A DNA stretch of 64,000 nt from Theocolax elegans (GCA_026168455.1 CM047431.1:47991466-48055465), one strand, 5' to 3'; shown: positions 53,001 to 62,832, numbered from the stretch's first letter. Notes: generated by a model not told the origin, from the letters alone. Translations and numbers: made by a program.

Positions 53001-54065
53001 ATCTTATCTGCGTGAAGTTAAATGTACATATTTGGTTAATGAAATATACATTTTTTATTATTACTAAACGTGCATGTGCATTCGTTTGAGATAAAGTTTA
53101 TAGTATAAGATAAATAATAACAATACTGAGAGAGAGCACTCATTTTTACACTCAAAAAATGTAAACGGTATACCTATTAAGAATTGCTATATATGTATTT
53201 TACTATTTAACGCGACGATGGATTTTGTTACGTCGAATATTTTTTTTTACTACATTTTCTAACGAATATTCGTATTCATGCTTAATTATCTTTGTTGCAA
53301 ATTGTGCACACTATACGCATACAAAAAAAAAATCTAATACAAATTGTTGAATATAGTTTATACTTTTAATACATTTATATATATCTCAGTGTACGATCGC
53401 AAATTATCGTGCATCAATTTTTTCTATTTTTCTTCACGAACGTTCGTATTCCAAATTTAAAATGAATTAATTGATTCTTACGATAGGACGTAAGTAAATA
53501 CGTATACGTACGGAAACGCATTTAGTACTTTTGATAAAAGATAAAAATACAACGTTTTTTTTTCTTTTTTAAAAGAAAACCATCGTCGTTTATAATCGTA
53601 TTACGCATTCACACTTGGATATATATATATACACGCTTATATAAATTTCAATAAATTGTCGATGCACGAGACTTTTGGTTAATAGGACACGTCGACGTCC
53701 GAAGATTCTTGGGGTAAACGACCTTCGCGTGCGTACTTAAAAAAAAAAAATAACATCCTATACACGTCACGGTGCGATCTACGAGATATTAAAAATAAAC
53801 GCAATAATATTTATTAATAAAACGAATATATAAATATTAAATGTACATATTTCGTAAACCTATAGGTTAGGTGCGCGAACGCGTAAACAAAACGCATTGG
53901 GTGTTTATATAGGATAACCTCAAAATATGTGTGTGTGTGTGCACTCGTACGAAAGGTGTGTATTTTAAATAAAAAAAAAAAAAGAAGTAACGCGTGTCGA
54001 CTCACAATGTACTCGCGCACGGTGTTGTGAAAAAGTTGCTCTCGGATGTCCGCCTCATCTTCCAT
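23061..54065 (-). CDS. lili: Lilipod, LMBR1-family nine-pass membrane protein, 9 exons over 31 kb
   Basis: LMBR1-family plasma-membrane protein. The fly homologue supports BMP signalling in germline stem cells, and vertebrate relatives include the lipocalin receptor LIMR. Exons (high to low): 54006-54065, 30311-30575, 29582-29685, 29372-29498, 28591-28659, 25294-25423, 24487-24847, 24151-24382, 23061-23308. They sum to 1596 nt (531 aa plus stop) with every junction in frame. Signatures in order: [150 protein letters not shown], then [17 protein letters not shown]. Intron 1 is 23,430 bases, far longer than the others. Exon 1 encodes only 20 residues but matches the family N-terminus. Intron 5 contains Elof1 on the other strand. 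Confidence 0.95.
23819..23861 (+). repeat. ATT/GTT trinucleotide repeat in lilipod intron 8
   Basis: Interrupted run of ATT, GTT and GGT units (ATTATTATTGTTGTTGTTG). No role is evident. Confidence 0.6.
25985..26230 (+). repeat. Dispersed repeat, copy A (lilipod intron 5)
   Basis: About 240 bases that recur with moderate divergence at 45730-45960: shared blocks GATAAATAATTTTTC, CCCATGTTTAAAAC and GACTTCCATT in the same order and spacing. No terminal repeats or ORF were recognised. Confidence 0.5.
26915..27295 (+). mobile_element. TTAA-flanked MITE, full-length copy (381 bp)
   Basis: TTAA occurs at 26911-26914 and 27296-27299. The termini are GGGGATGTCGGACTCAG and GGGTCCAACATCCCG, imperfect inverted ends. 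The copy at 33239-33619 has the same length. Non-coding. It lies in lilipod intron 5, upstream of Elof1. Confidence 0.8.
27762..27796 (+). promoter_or_regulatory. Candidate Elof1 core promoter (TATA box and initiator)
   Basis: TATATATA at 27762-27769 lies 30 bases before the A of TCACTT (A at 27792), the standard TATA-to-start spacing. It would give a ~167-nt 5' UTR before the Elof1 ATG at 27959. Confidence 0.45.
27959..28299 (+). CDS. Elof1: Transcription elongation factor 1 homologue (ELOF1), 2 exons, nested in lilipod
   Basis: Small zinc protein that rides on elongating RNA polymerase II. In yeast and mammals it helps passage through chromatin and transcription-coupled repair. Exons 27959-28074 and 28167-28299, GT-AG, in frame, 82 aa (human 83). 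The basic N-terminus is [15 protein letters not shown]. The zinc ligands are Cys26 and Cys29 ([10 protein letters not shown]) and Cys50 and Cys53 ([12 protein letters not shown]). The family C-terminus [16 protein letters not shown] is complete. The intron falls in the methionine codon before DKER. It lies antisense within lilipod intron 5 and has its own TATA-type promoter candidate, so it does not depend on lilipod transcription. Confidence 0.96.
33239..33619 (+). mobile_element. TTAA-flanked MITE, full-length copy (381 bp)
   Basis: TTAA occurs at 33235-33238 and 33620-33623. The termini are GAGGATGTCGGACTCAG and GGGTCCGACGTCCCG. It has the same length and order of internal blocks as 26915-27295. 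Confidence 0.82.
34848..35122. mobile_element. 275-bp MITE with CACTGAGAGAA / TTTCTCTCCGTG ends
   Basis: The left end is CACTGAGAGAAGCCTTGTTG and the right end reads, inverted, CACGGAGAGAAACGTTATTG. GACAGACT inside the left arm pairs with AGTCTGTC in the right arm. The ends resemble those of the larger element at 56019-56703. Non-coding. Confidence 0.65.
35282..35962. mobile_element. Complete 681-bp palindromic element, TTA target duplication
   Basis: Near-perfect inverted halves: the ends are CAAGGAGACCCTCATATG and CATATGAGGGTCTCCTTG, flanked by TTA at 35279-35281 and 35963-35965. The arms stay complementary to a short AT-rich centre near 35620. Same family as 1-611. Non-coding. A transcript across it would fold into a ~330-bp hairpin. 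Confidence 0.88.
36348..36524. mobile_element. 177-bp deletion derivative of the GTGGTCCGATC fold-back family
   Basis: The left end GCATTCCACGTCAAGTGG and the right end CCACTTGACGTGGAATGC are perfect inverted repeats (about 30+ bases in total). The body matches the outer left arm of 61472-62467 (GGTAC..., TTTTTCAGAA, TTTAGGTACT). It sits at the end of a (TA)n(GA)n run. Confidence 0.78.
39436..39769. mobile_element. 334-bp fold-back MITE
   Basis: The left end is CAGAGCCTGGGAAGTATTCG and the right end, inverted, is CAGAGCTTGGATAGTATCC. The complementarity continues through AAAGAATCGGA and inward to the centre, where ATTCGAAG / CGTCGAATACTTTTATCCG pair with GGATAAAAGTAGTATTCG. No ORF. The target duplication is not clear. 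Confidence 0.7.
40135..41082. mobile_element. 948-bp near-perfect palindrome (fold-back element)
   Basis: The ends GGGCTATTTCACGTCAAGTG and CACTTGACGTGAAATAGCCC are followed by arms of ~450 bases that match almost base for base around a ~45-base centre near 40608. ATAT flanks both sides. It contains GCGACCACGCCACAATCGAT and its complement. Related in its outer ~150 bases to 61472-62467 and 36348-36524. It has no transposase; the short open frame near 40918-41133 is only the arm read on one strand. Confidence 0.88.
41463..41645. mobile_element. Small fold-back MITE (about 183 bp)
   Basis: The left arm AACAAAGTGGTAAGGCTT, ATGAATTATATAAAAAAA and GAAGCCTTTTTTCGTATT pairs with the right arm AATACGAAAAAAAGGCTTC, TTTTTATATAACTCAT and GAAGCCTGACCTCTTTGTT. 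Non-coding. Confidence 0.65.
42178..42533. mobile_element. 356-bp fold-back MITE
   Basis: The left end GGCATTCCCGGTGGGTTACC and its continuation GACCGAGC pair with GCTCGATC and GGTAACCCACCGAGTATGCC at the right. AAAAAGATAATTAT pairs with ATAATTATCTTTTT. It shares the TTACCGACCGAGC core with 12889-13244 and has nearly the same length. Confidence 0.72.
43228..43372 (+). repeat. Dispersed repeat, copy 1 of 2
   Basis: About 145 bases shared with 44566-44703: CCTAGTA, AAATTTAC, ATTTGAA, AATTAGGCACTT, ATGACACTT and TTAGATTTCTA-like blocks in the same order. Nature unknown. Confidence 0.5.
44405..44855 (+). mobile_element. Degraded TTAA-family MITE with an inserted repeat
   Basis: The beginning (TTTTTTTATAAACTAAAGAA) and the end (GAAAGGTGTCGATATC, GAGTCCGACATCCCC) belong to the TTAA family. 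The middle, 44566-44703, is the dispersed repeat also found at 43228-43372. Confidence 0.5.
45100..45578 (+). mobile_element. TTAA-family MITE (45207-45578) fused to a fragment of another copy
   Basis: TGTCGGACTCAG at 45207 begins a copy colinear with 26915-27295 that ends GAGTCCGACATCCTG before TTAA (45579-45582). The left TTAA is missing because the element abuts a fragment ending TGGGTGTTACATCCCC, itself a family end. Confidence 0.7.
45730..45960 (+). repeat. Dispersed repeat, copy B
   Basis: Colinear with 25985-26230 (see there). Both copies lie in lilipod introns and in the same orientation. Confidence 0.5.
47501..47877 (-). mobile_element. TTAA-family MITE, reverse orientation
   Basis: Starts GGATGTCGGACTCAAGTTAC and ends TTCTGATTCCGACATCCGC before TTAA. 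Contains GGGTAGTTTAAAACAAAAGC and TTTTCGGTCGGTAATTATTG, as the reverse complement of the 26915 copy. The left flank reads TTTACA rather than TTAA. Confidence 0.75.
48190..48262 (+). mobile_element. Terminal fragment of a TTAA-family MITE
   Basis: Only the end is recognisable (GGGTTCAACATCCCG before TTAA at 48263-48266). Confidence 0.5.
51826..51950. repeat. Short inverted repeat (about 125 bp)
   Basis: ATATGACAAAGTTTCAGACG on the left pairs with CGTCTGAAACTTCGTCATC / ATAT on the right, with TTTCTAAAAA-like outer ends. Probably a small MITE. Confidence 0.5.
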
Positions 54066-54283
54066 CTTTTAGGTTTGTCAGTGCGTCGAAAATGATAATC
54101 GTAGCCACGCGACATATTATCCTAGATTTTACGTAGGTCCCAGGTACTCCTTCACTATTTGAACCTTGAACATTTGGTTGGATTTCCTCTTTTTTCTATT
54201 CCCGCACATATATATCAATTAATTCGATAGACACGTTCCCTCTTTATTCTTACCGCGCACTTATCACACACTCGTCGTCATCA

Positions 54284-54316
<33 letters not shown>

Positions 54317-56018
54317 ACTCTCTTTGTGTTTCAATATTACAAACGCGTCCTTTTGTTTCTTCAACTTTTTTTCCTAAATACTTATGAATCAATCGATCGG
54401 TACGGATAAACGTTCACGCGTAAACGAGATCGCGATCCTCACTCATTTTCGTTCAATTTTATTGTTGGGTATTAGGCGCGCGAGCGTACACCTCAATACG
54501 CGACCACTCCGCGTCGACGTTTCGTCGAACACTGCGAGTCTGCGACATTATAAATTGCTTTCTGTACCGATGATGCTTATGCTTGCCTCTCTCGATGCGC
54601 GACACGACTCCCCCCCACCCCACCCCACCCCTCGAGGTCTTTTTTTTTTGTTACCACACGGAGAGATGCTGACGTCTGTTGCGTAGACGTTCAGCTGTTT
54701 TAGTTCTGCTCGTCCATCATCGCCGTGAGTTCAGTTGGTAATGATATTGATTCGCGATTCCTGTTTTACCGATATACCTACACCGTACCGTTGAAGTGAT
54801 TATTATATATTTACTCAAGTTTTGTACCCTTCAACTGTATACTTATATACCATTTCTTTTAGTTTATTTAAAAGCCTGTTGGATTAAGAAAATGGGTATT
54901 TCTTTATATTTTTTTTTATATAAACAAATAAATTTAATTTTTGGAAAAATCCTTTACGTTCGGCACTTGTGTGTTATTATGTAGATTTTTAAATTCTTCG
55001 CTATTAGCGTATATAATGTTGCACGGCCTTTTTTTTACATCTTTTTTAATCAAAATTACCGACCAAACATTTGTTTATTTAATTATTTTATATGACTTTT
55101 TTCAATACAAAATAAATACGTTACGCATTTAAATATATGTTTTAAACTATATGTAGGAATTTTTTCACATTTTGCATTAAATACACACTAGAAAAATAGT
55201 TGTTTGATCTATAAGCGTCGCCGTCCAATGCTATATATCTTTATAATCAAGAAGAAATTGATTGATTTTCGAATACTGATCTTTTTGAGTATTACTATCT
55301 CATTTTTTAAAAAAAAGAAATTTCGTTCGACTAATAGAATAATATTACATTGAATCAAGCAAAAATAGCGTAATAGAGAGATTTTTACGAAATAATTTTT
55401 AATTAATCAATTAATTATACGTAAATAACTATTTTTGGTCGGTAATATATAACTGTAAAACAATGATTCACGGCTGCCTATAAAAATCTCGATCATTTAT
55501 CAATAAAAAAATTAAAAAAAATTCACGGGTTATCTCCCAAAGGAACACAACACCGTTACAGAACGTTTTTTTCGATAAATTGAATTCCTCGTTTAAAAAA
55601 TAAATAATTTTCGGTTTTCTGAGGTTCCCACCCCGTTAAGGCATATTTAAGATGAATATACACCTTGGATAAAATATATTTTTTTTCAGTGTACTTTAAA
55701 TATAATTTATGGATTGAAACGCACGTAGATCCCTGTAATTTTGGTTGTTACAAATGTTACAGACCTAGAGAAAAATATATATAGATTAATTTTTAAATGA
55801 AAAAAAAAATTCTGTGTTTTAAAGAATATTAAATAAAAATCTTATATATTTGAAATAATTAGTTAATATCTATCATTAATTAATCTTTTCATCGATAAAT
55901 TTTGGATTGTTTTTAAAAATTTGTATTATCCTACTGTGGAAGTTATTGAAATGTTTTTATCGTGCTTCGCAGAATACTCGCGCTCTAACGGTATACCTTT
56001 TGCTTACCTCAGTATCTG
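54066..56018. promoter_or_regulatory. Lilipod upstream region with GAGA-type run, then degraded MITEs
   Basis: Upstream of the lilipod ATG, 54240-54720 is the most CpG- and GC-rich stretch outside the transposons and carries a (CT)n run (54285-54324; GAGA on the lilipod strand), as in many insect promoters. No TATA or exact start is claimed. From 54880 to about 55180 a decayed TTAA-family copy is recognisable (AAATTTAATTTTTGGAAAAA, CAAAATTACCGACCAAACA). Positions 55390-55640 match 7676-7905. No gene is seen. Confidence 0.4.
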
Positions 56019-56703
56019 CACGGAGAGAAATAATTTGTAAATATTACAAAGCAGTTTGGTAAAAATTCCTAAACTCTCAAGTAATGTGGTAACAAACTGC
56101 GAATCTCGTAATTTTTACCAAACTAAATTGTAATTTTAATTTTTTTTTTTAACATCAGAAAAAAAATTTTATTCCTCCCATATTATTTATTTTTGAGTTT
56201 ATGTATATTATTCGAGTGTTATGGAAATTTTAAATATTTAAATGAAATTTAATTAGTGAAAAAAATTCTGGATGTCATCGGGATCGAACCTGCGAAGTTT
56301 GGGTTGAGAATCCAAGTCCTTACCATTGCGCCACCGCGTCACTTGCATCATGTGTTTCATCGAATCGTCCTTTTAAAGTAAACAAACGAACGACGCGATT
56401 CCAATAAAAATTTTATTTATCGCTTCTTTTCGGTATCTCGTACTGTACTGTTGTTTATAGAATTTCGTAAACAGTATAGGAAAAAATCAGAGTTAATAAA
56501 ATTTACAAGCTTAATTGTAAAATTTAGTACACTAACTCCACAAATTTTACTACATTTAGAGTAAATTTTACTACATTTACTGTAAATTTTACTTAGCAGT
56601 TTGGTAATTTTTTCGGTTTTTTCGGTCTGTTACCACATTACTTGGGAGTTTGGGAATTTTTACCAAACTCCTTTGTAATATTTTCTAAATATTTCTCTCC
56701 GTG
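56019..56703. mobile_element. 685-bp MITE with CACGGAGAGAAAT ends, carrying a tRNA-like sequence
   Basis: The left end CACGGAGAGAAATAATTTG and the inverted right end CACGGAGAGAAATATTTAG are followed by further complementary blocks (AGTTTGGTAAAAATTCC; CTCAAGTAATGTGGTAACA pairs with TGTTACCACATTACTTGGG). It has no ORF. The middle contains the tRNA-like stretch 56270-56340 on the minus strand. The ends are shared with 34848-35122. Target duplication unclear. Confidence 0.75.
56270..56340 (-). ncRNA. tRNA-like sequence (probable tRNA-derived pseudogene) inside a MITE
   Basis: On the minus strand an A box (TGGCGCAATGGTAAGG, 56318-56333) and a B box (GGTTCGATCCC, 56280-56290) are spaced as in a ~71-nt tRNA. 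The anticodon arm TTGGA-TTCTCAA-CCCAA has U at position 33 and would read CUC (Glu). A run of seven T lies just downstream (about 56259-56265), as in a polymerase III terminator. The acceptor stem and T stem pair poorly, so it is unlikely to be a working tRNA gene. It may still be a Pol III transcription unit. Confidence 0.5.
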
Positions 56704-59110
56704 TGTGATTTTCTTTCAAAATTTTGTTAGATTTTTATATTTTTGTGAACTTGACATTACCTTTCCGCAATTTGGATGTCACATCCCCTTTAACTTCTCA
56801 AGATATATATGAACTTTGTTACGCACGTTAAAGAAGCATAATATATTTATAATATTTATAATTAAAATAAAATTAAATTAAATAATTACCATGCTATAGA
56901 CGTTAATATCAAAATCATTAAAACTCATGACGAATTTTTAAAAAGTTTTTATTTTATTTTAAAACAAATTTAACGCTCCTTTTTTCTTCAACCGATTACT
57001 ATCTATAAAAAATATAAGCTGAATTAAATTTTTTTTTAAATAATTCTTGTAAAATCTGATTGTTTTAAATTCGAACGTATACTTATAGTTATAAAAATAA
57101 TTAGATATTACAATTTTTAAATTAATTACCTATGTAACGAAATTTAAATTCAATAAAACCTGTATTTATGTATGAAAAATAAGACCTTACTTATTTAAAT
57201 GGACTACAAATTAAATTCACGAGTTTAAATGATTTTTTTTAACGTTGCTCCCAAACTTGCTGACCAGCGACGGAGGTCATTCGATGTCTTTATTAAAAAA
57301 CCTGATCAGTATTATCCAATTATCGATCCTGATTTAGTAAGAATAGTAACAATAAATAATATAAAGCAACAAATCAACTAAAAAATCTATATATTTTATT
57401 TCAAAACATTATATTTATTATATTTACTTTTATTACATCTATAGGTGTCAATAGAAATTGGGTCGGTATCGATGCATTACTTGGGCAAAAATATTGTAAA
57501 TTGTTGGTAAAGTAAAGTTCTCCAAAAATAAATGGATACATTTGTCTTTTTAGCGCACTGTTAGATTATTTACAGACTGCAAGAAATGTACTCTCATCTT
57601 AGAATTTTATACATAAACGCCCTTCTTTAGTTATATCCAATTTTATGCGATATTTTACGAAGGGGGTAAAATTTGAGTAGGGTGGCATTACGAAAATTGT
57701 TATAATTATTATATATATTTAACAATATATAATATTTAATGAAAAACCCAAATACAGACGCGCAAGATAATACGTGATTATGCAAAATTGCAAGTCTATA
57801 TAAATAAAAGACATTTTTAAAAAAGTTTGCACGAAAAGTTAGATATTTTCGGTGGAAATATATTTAAATGTGTGGAATACTTATACAGTTGTAACTTTAT
57901 ATAGAATGATAAATTATTGAATGATCTAGTATCTGTTTCTGTATTTTGGTTTGCATTAAATGCTATACACGATGTTAAAATATTGTTACAAAATTGTCTC
58001 ACAGAAATAACAATAATTAATTAATACGAGTATTTCGTAGAAATGTTTGTGTCAATTTTTCTATTCGCTTTTGTATATCTATACATTTTAATTATATCAA
58101 CAAAATCAACACTGTTTGATTTATGCAGGAAAAAAAGTAGAATTTACTAAATATACATTATTTTCGTAATTTCATTTTGAGTTAAGTAAAACCTCGCAAA
58201 AATATTTAAATATGTAATTCTAAATGAAATTGATATTCCTTCATTACAATATTGTATTAATGCGGCGTCGTATGAGACATGCAAATAATTTGATAAAAAA
58301 ATATATATAGTTCCATTCTATATGTCTTATGTACAAAATGTTATTCAAATCTAAATTCTTACATTGGGCTAAATTTGTTTCAATAAATTTAATATACATT
58401 TTATAATTTCGTTGATTCAGGAATCAATTTTTATATTTGGTGCAATTGTGATTGTATAACAATGTTCAATTACATAATTAAAAGAGTATCAATAAAACAT
58501 TAAAAAACAAATGTCAAATATTGTAGAAATATTCTCATTAGTGGAAATCATTCGGTATGCAAAATATAAACTTTGCTAGTAATATCAGTCATTCTTAATA
58601 TTCACAATATTACAACTATCTAAAAGAAAAAAATGAAAAAAAAAACAAGTGACCTACTTACACTCGATTTTGCTACCATTTTATTAATTATTTTCACATT
58701 GCAAGGTAGCATCAAATTCATCTGAATTTCATCGAGTGCATCACAGATCACAGGCAAAGTTTAAATACATTTTTAAACAATTTGTGTATTTTAGTATTCA
58801 AAATTTCACTTAAATGAATTATTTTTCAGAGTAGCACATAGAAAAAAGCAAACGTTTGTTGTATAGTTTAGTTTTTTTTTAATATTTGTACAATGTCTTT
58901 ATAATAATAAAGAAACATTAAGAAAATATTTATTAAACTTTTGAAATATTGTAATTTACTATTAACTTTAACTATAATAATTAAAGTTTAACGTAAACTT
59001 AATAATTTCAAATTTTTTAAAAAATACTCTAATTTTTATTTGTTAATTAAGACATTTTACGAGTATTACAGCCTGCTTGTATTCTAGCGCGTTTTTATTC
59101 TTTAAGGTCA
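56704..59110. other. AT-rich intergenic region
   Basis: No supported gene. A TTAA-family end is visible near 56780 (TTGGATGTCACATCCCC). The sequence just below 59111 should be the YOD1 3' UTR; AATAAA on its strand lies at 59094-59099, probably too close to the stop to be the main poly(A) signal. Confidence 0.5.
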
Positions 59111-60333
59111 CTAAGCAACCACTTCACCAAAACTTTGATGACCAGTTTCTTTGGCATGCTTCTGAGCAGCTTCTGAGCCACTAAGCTTGAGGTTACATAT
59201 CAAACATTTCAGAGTAAATTTTTGAATATCAGTATATTGATGACTAGATTTTGCTTCTTGGGCTAAACTTGCAGCTTGTCGAAGAATAACTTCATCTTCA
59301 ATTGGAAACATAGACTGTATATTTCCACCCTACAAAAATAAATAATTTTTAATAAATGGAAATATACGGATAAATTATTACATATAATTAGTTTAGTAGA
59401 TAAATTACTTAAAAATTAATGTAAAAATTTTCAAATTTAAAATTTTATAATCCTTTTAAATGATTTTTTATTATTTTTATCTAAAAATATTGTCAAGAGC
59501 TTAATATCTTAAAAATAAAGTCAAGAAAATCACTTACATCCAATGGTTCTAGATATAAAGGGTCATAATGTATACCATCAAACATAAGAAAAACCCTTTG
59601 CGCATAACACTGATCTTCCCCAAATCTATTTATAATACCATTACTACTATCGACTACAGCAATTTCCATACCGTAGAATTGAGATAAAATAGAAAGTTCT
59701 ATCGCTCCACCCCAAGAGTTTGGTTTCATTATCCATTCACAGTATTCTCGATTTGGTTTACCTAATATTGCCTCATTATATTTTTCTGATTCAGAGGCAA
59801 CTGCATTGGCAATAATTTCTCGCATCATATGTGCACAAGTTGGATCAACTTTTCCTGCGATACAATAAATTTCAACATTTAATAAGAAAGAACTTTACAT
59901 TAGATAAAATTATAAAACTTTTTACAAAGAATATACCATTGAGAACAAATCCAACGCTTGTAAATAGACACGAGTCATCAGCAGGAACAACCATCTTCAT
60001 AAGAATTCCTGGGCAATTTTCGAATTCTAAGACATCGGTAATATGAGATCTAGCAGTTTGTTCCACTCTTTGTTCTCCATTGTTCACAACTTGTTTTTCT
60101 TCCACAATCAAAGTCTCACCGGATGTTATTTCAGCATCTTGCAATGTTGCATTACCATTACTAAGATCGAGAGCTTTAGGAGGAAATCCTCGAAGTATGT
60201 GCAATGCCTCCAATTGGACTCCGGTAATTTCAGACAATTTGATCTTCAATTTATTTACAGTATCGTCTGGCTGCAAGCTGTCAAGAATCTTCTGCCCAGT
60301 TTTTGATTTAACTCTTAGGACAAAGCCACCCAT
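59111..60333 (-). CDS. Yod1: Ubiquitin thioesterase OTU1 (YOD1), 3 exons
   Basis: OTU-family cysteine deubiquitinase that works with p97/VCP to trim ubiquitin chains in ER-associated degradation. Exons 59937-60333, 59538-59854, 59111-59329; 933 nt in frame, 310 aa (vertebrate ~348; shorter between the N-terminal domain and the OTU domain). Residues 1-80 form the ubiquitin-like UBX domain (LRVKSKTGQKILDSL, HILRGFPPKAL). The OTU domain begins VVPADDSCLFTSVGFVLNG, with catalytic Cys122 next to Asp119/Asp120, and ends FDGIHYDPLY, with catalytic His228. WGGAIELSILSQFYGMEIAV is the substrate-binding segment. The C-terminal C2H2 finger uses Cys280, Cys283, His296 and His302. The start at 60333 matches the family N-terminus. 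All features for activity are present. Confidence 0.96.
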
Positions 60334-61471
60334 TTCAATTAAATTATCTAATTAATAATAAGACTAGAATTTGATCCAGGTGAAAACCTAAAAGTAATCT
60401 TTAATATTAATTCCATCCTACGTATGTTTATACAAATAGGTTATAAATTCACTTATACAAATTTCAAATACTATAGTTTGAAAAAACAAGAATCGTATGA
60501 GATTGAACTACAGTAACAATGAACTCATGTTAAAAGAATTACATACCCATTGAACAAGAGGAACGCATAAAGTACTTATAACACAAATGAGGAAAATTTC
60601 AAACACAAATAAAGTACTTATATAGCTATTAAAACTATAAATATCGATAAATCATAACATTTGTTTAGTATAACTATACTATTAAATTTCCTTTATGTTT
60701 ATTTACCTTATTTTCAAGCAGTCAGCTGATTAGATAAGTTTTTGAGGTCACTACCAAAAGATTTAGCATCTCACTTGGCGACGACGATGATGTGTAGTAT
60801 GTATTACACAAACATATTCTATTTTATTTTTGTTGATTACGTTAAATTCAGGAGTATGTGAAAGAGAGAATTTGATGGTACTGATGAAACGACCACTTAT
60901 TAATTTAAACTTGCAATTTGCTGATTATTAATATATATGTTACGGTGAATTTCTTTATAATATTGGGAACGTAACCTCCAACTAAATCGACGCCAAAAAT
61001 GAAGCAACAATCTTGACCAATCCAAGAATGGATCTACTTGACTCGACCATTCAAGGAGTTTTTATGTGTAGGTACATCTAATCGTATAAGTACATACTAG
61101 CTTGGTGATGGTGACATATTACATGTCCAATCGGTATATATTTATATGTTATGTATATATATATATATATCTCCGCACTAATTAATGTTGACATGAACAT
61201 TTCTTTTAACGGAAATTGTATCATTGTTATGAAAAATAAAGTAAGTATTAATAAATTGGAGCATTTTGCAATTGACGATTGTTCAACTATATAGGTATTT
61301 GGATTATTTTATTATTTTCTAATTATTTAATTTTATTTTAAGAAAGATATTATTATGAAAAAAAAAATTTTGTTTATACACACTGAATTTGACAAAAATA
61401 AGAGAATACCTATACCTATATTATATATATATATATATATAAAATTTGTTAATATATATATATATATATAT
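60334..61471. other. YOD1 upstream region, AT-rich
   Basis: The YOD1 5' UTR and promoter should lie within a few hundred bases of 60333. I see no clear TATA-initiator pair. (TA)n runs occur at 61147-61172, 61425-61440 and 61452-61470. No gene is seen. Confidence 0.45.
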
Positions 61472-62465
61472 GGGGTATTCCACGTGAAGTGGTCCGATCA
61501 AAATTTTAAAATGCACCAAATTTTGGGTACACTTTGCAAATGTTTTTCAGAATACAGAAAAAAATTTTTAGGTACTGGAATCTATTTGCTCAAAAGTTAT
61601 TCTAACCTCAAAAAGTGGATTTTTCCATATTTTTTTCAACACCAGCTGGGTTTACCGCTATATAACTCAAAATCTATCAACTTTTACTATAGAACATTAT
61701 ATGTAACATTCGTTGCTAATTATATCTAGAATTTATTTTTCTGGGTTAGAATTTCTAATCTCAAGGTCAATGTTACATAAACTACATGTCAATATTCAAC
61801 TTGAAAAAAGTGCAAGTGCGCCACCTTTGATTTTTTCATCCAAAAGTCTAAAAGAAAGCTTGGAGCAATACCTTTTAAATGGTCTGTAGCATTTTTATGG
61901 CCTCCAATTCTGTAAAAAGCTATGACAATTTAAAGAAAGACAAAAAATTCACAAAAATTAACATGGTGATTCCCATTTAAATTTTTTTAAAAATTTCGTG
62001 TTTTTTAAAATTATCATAACTTTTTACAGAATTGGAGGTTATAAAAATGCTACAGACCATTTGAAAGGTATTGCTCCAAGCTTTCTTTTAGACTTTTGGA
62101 TGAAAAAATCAAAGGTGGCGCACTTGCACTTTTTTTATGTTGAATATTGACATGTAGTTTATGTAACATTGACCTTGAAATTAGAAATTCTAACCCAGAA
62201 GAATAAATTCTAGATATAATTAGCAACGAATGTTACATATAATGTTCTATAGTAAAAGTTGATAGATTTTGAGTTATATAGCGGTAAACCCAGCTGGTGA
62301 TGAAAAAAATATGGAAAAATTCACTTTTTGTGGTTAGAATAACTTTTGAGCAAATAGATTCCAGTACCTAAAAATTTTTTTCTGTATTCTGAAAAACATT
62401 TGCAAAGTATACCCAAAATTTGGTGCATTTTAAAATTTTGATCGGACCACTTCACGTGAAATACC

Positions 62466-62467
<2 letters not shown>
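61472..62467. mobile_element. 996-bp near-perfect palindrome (GTGGTCCGATC fold-back family)
   Basis: The ends GGGGTATTCCACGTGAAGTG and CACTTCACGTGAAATACCCC are embedded in (TA)n on both sides. The arms of ~470 bases are almost identical inverted copies (for example GGTGGCGCACTTGCACTTTT and its complement) around a centre near 61970. The outer ~150 bases resemble 40135-41082 and 36348-36524; the inner parts differ. The short open frames at both ends encode the same AT-rich peptide because they are the same arm read on opposite strands. Confidence 0.88.
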
Positions 62468-62503
<36 letters not shown>

Positions 62504-62526
62504 CGTTAATATATATATATATATAT
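62468..62526 (+). repeat. TA microsatellite
   Basis: (TA)n interrupted by AATTCGTTAA, mirroring the (TA)n AAATTTGTTAA (TA)n on the other side of the palindrome (61425-61470). The repeats may therefore belong to the element or to its duplicated target. Confidence 0.7.
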
Positions 62527-62832
62527 ACATTCGAAATTGCAGCAAACTTCAATGTTTACTATAAAACGATGTAATCTACCGATCATATAAATTACATTAT
62601 TTTTTTATATTCTGACATATTATTTGTGTTTTAATGTTTAAAAAAAATTTCAGTATAAGTCGATCTGTTAACGCCGATAGGAAATACGCACATTGCACAC
62701 ATTCGTGAGTATATAAAAAAATTATATACGTATTAATAATACAAAATTGCCATTGCAGATTAAATTGTTATTTTCGAGGTTATTTTTGTAAAACAGATAA
62801 TAAAATTACGGACGTATAACAAAGGATATAAA

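Larger units (their letters stand above)
30576..54005 (-). other. Lilipod intron 1 (23.4 kb), non-coding, loaded with fold-back repeats
   Basis: No convincing gene lies inside on either strand; the short frames are AT-rich noise or lie in palindromes. Content: MITEs at 33239, 34848, 35282, 36348, 39436, 40135, 41463, 42178, 45207 and 47501 (listed separately), dispersed repeats at 43228, 44566 and 45730, and microsatellites such as (CA)n at 44159 and 49786. The patch 48480-48600 is GC-richer (CCGCCGACGTC) and might mark an internal promoter or enhancer, but I cannot support more. Confidence 0.7.

Noticed and set aside
54384..54686. 100-codon frame upstream of lilipod on the + strand
   Set aside because: It lies in a GC/CpG-rich promoter-like region where long frames arise by chance; no domain, no splice context and no family match were seen.
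56270..56340. Functional tRNA-Glu(CUC) gene
   Set aside because: The acceptor and T stems do not pair and the sequence is embedded in a MITE, so it was kept only as tRNA-like.
61469..61729. Open frames in the fold-back family encoding a repeated [17 protein letters not shown] peptide (also near 40918-41133, 62321-62545 and, in diverged form, 36340-36540)
   Set aside because: The peptide similarity follows from DNA similarity of the palindrome arms; the same arm is read on opposite strands, there is no consistent start or stop, and the frames run into (TA)n.
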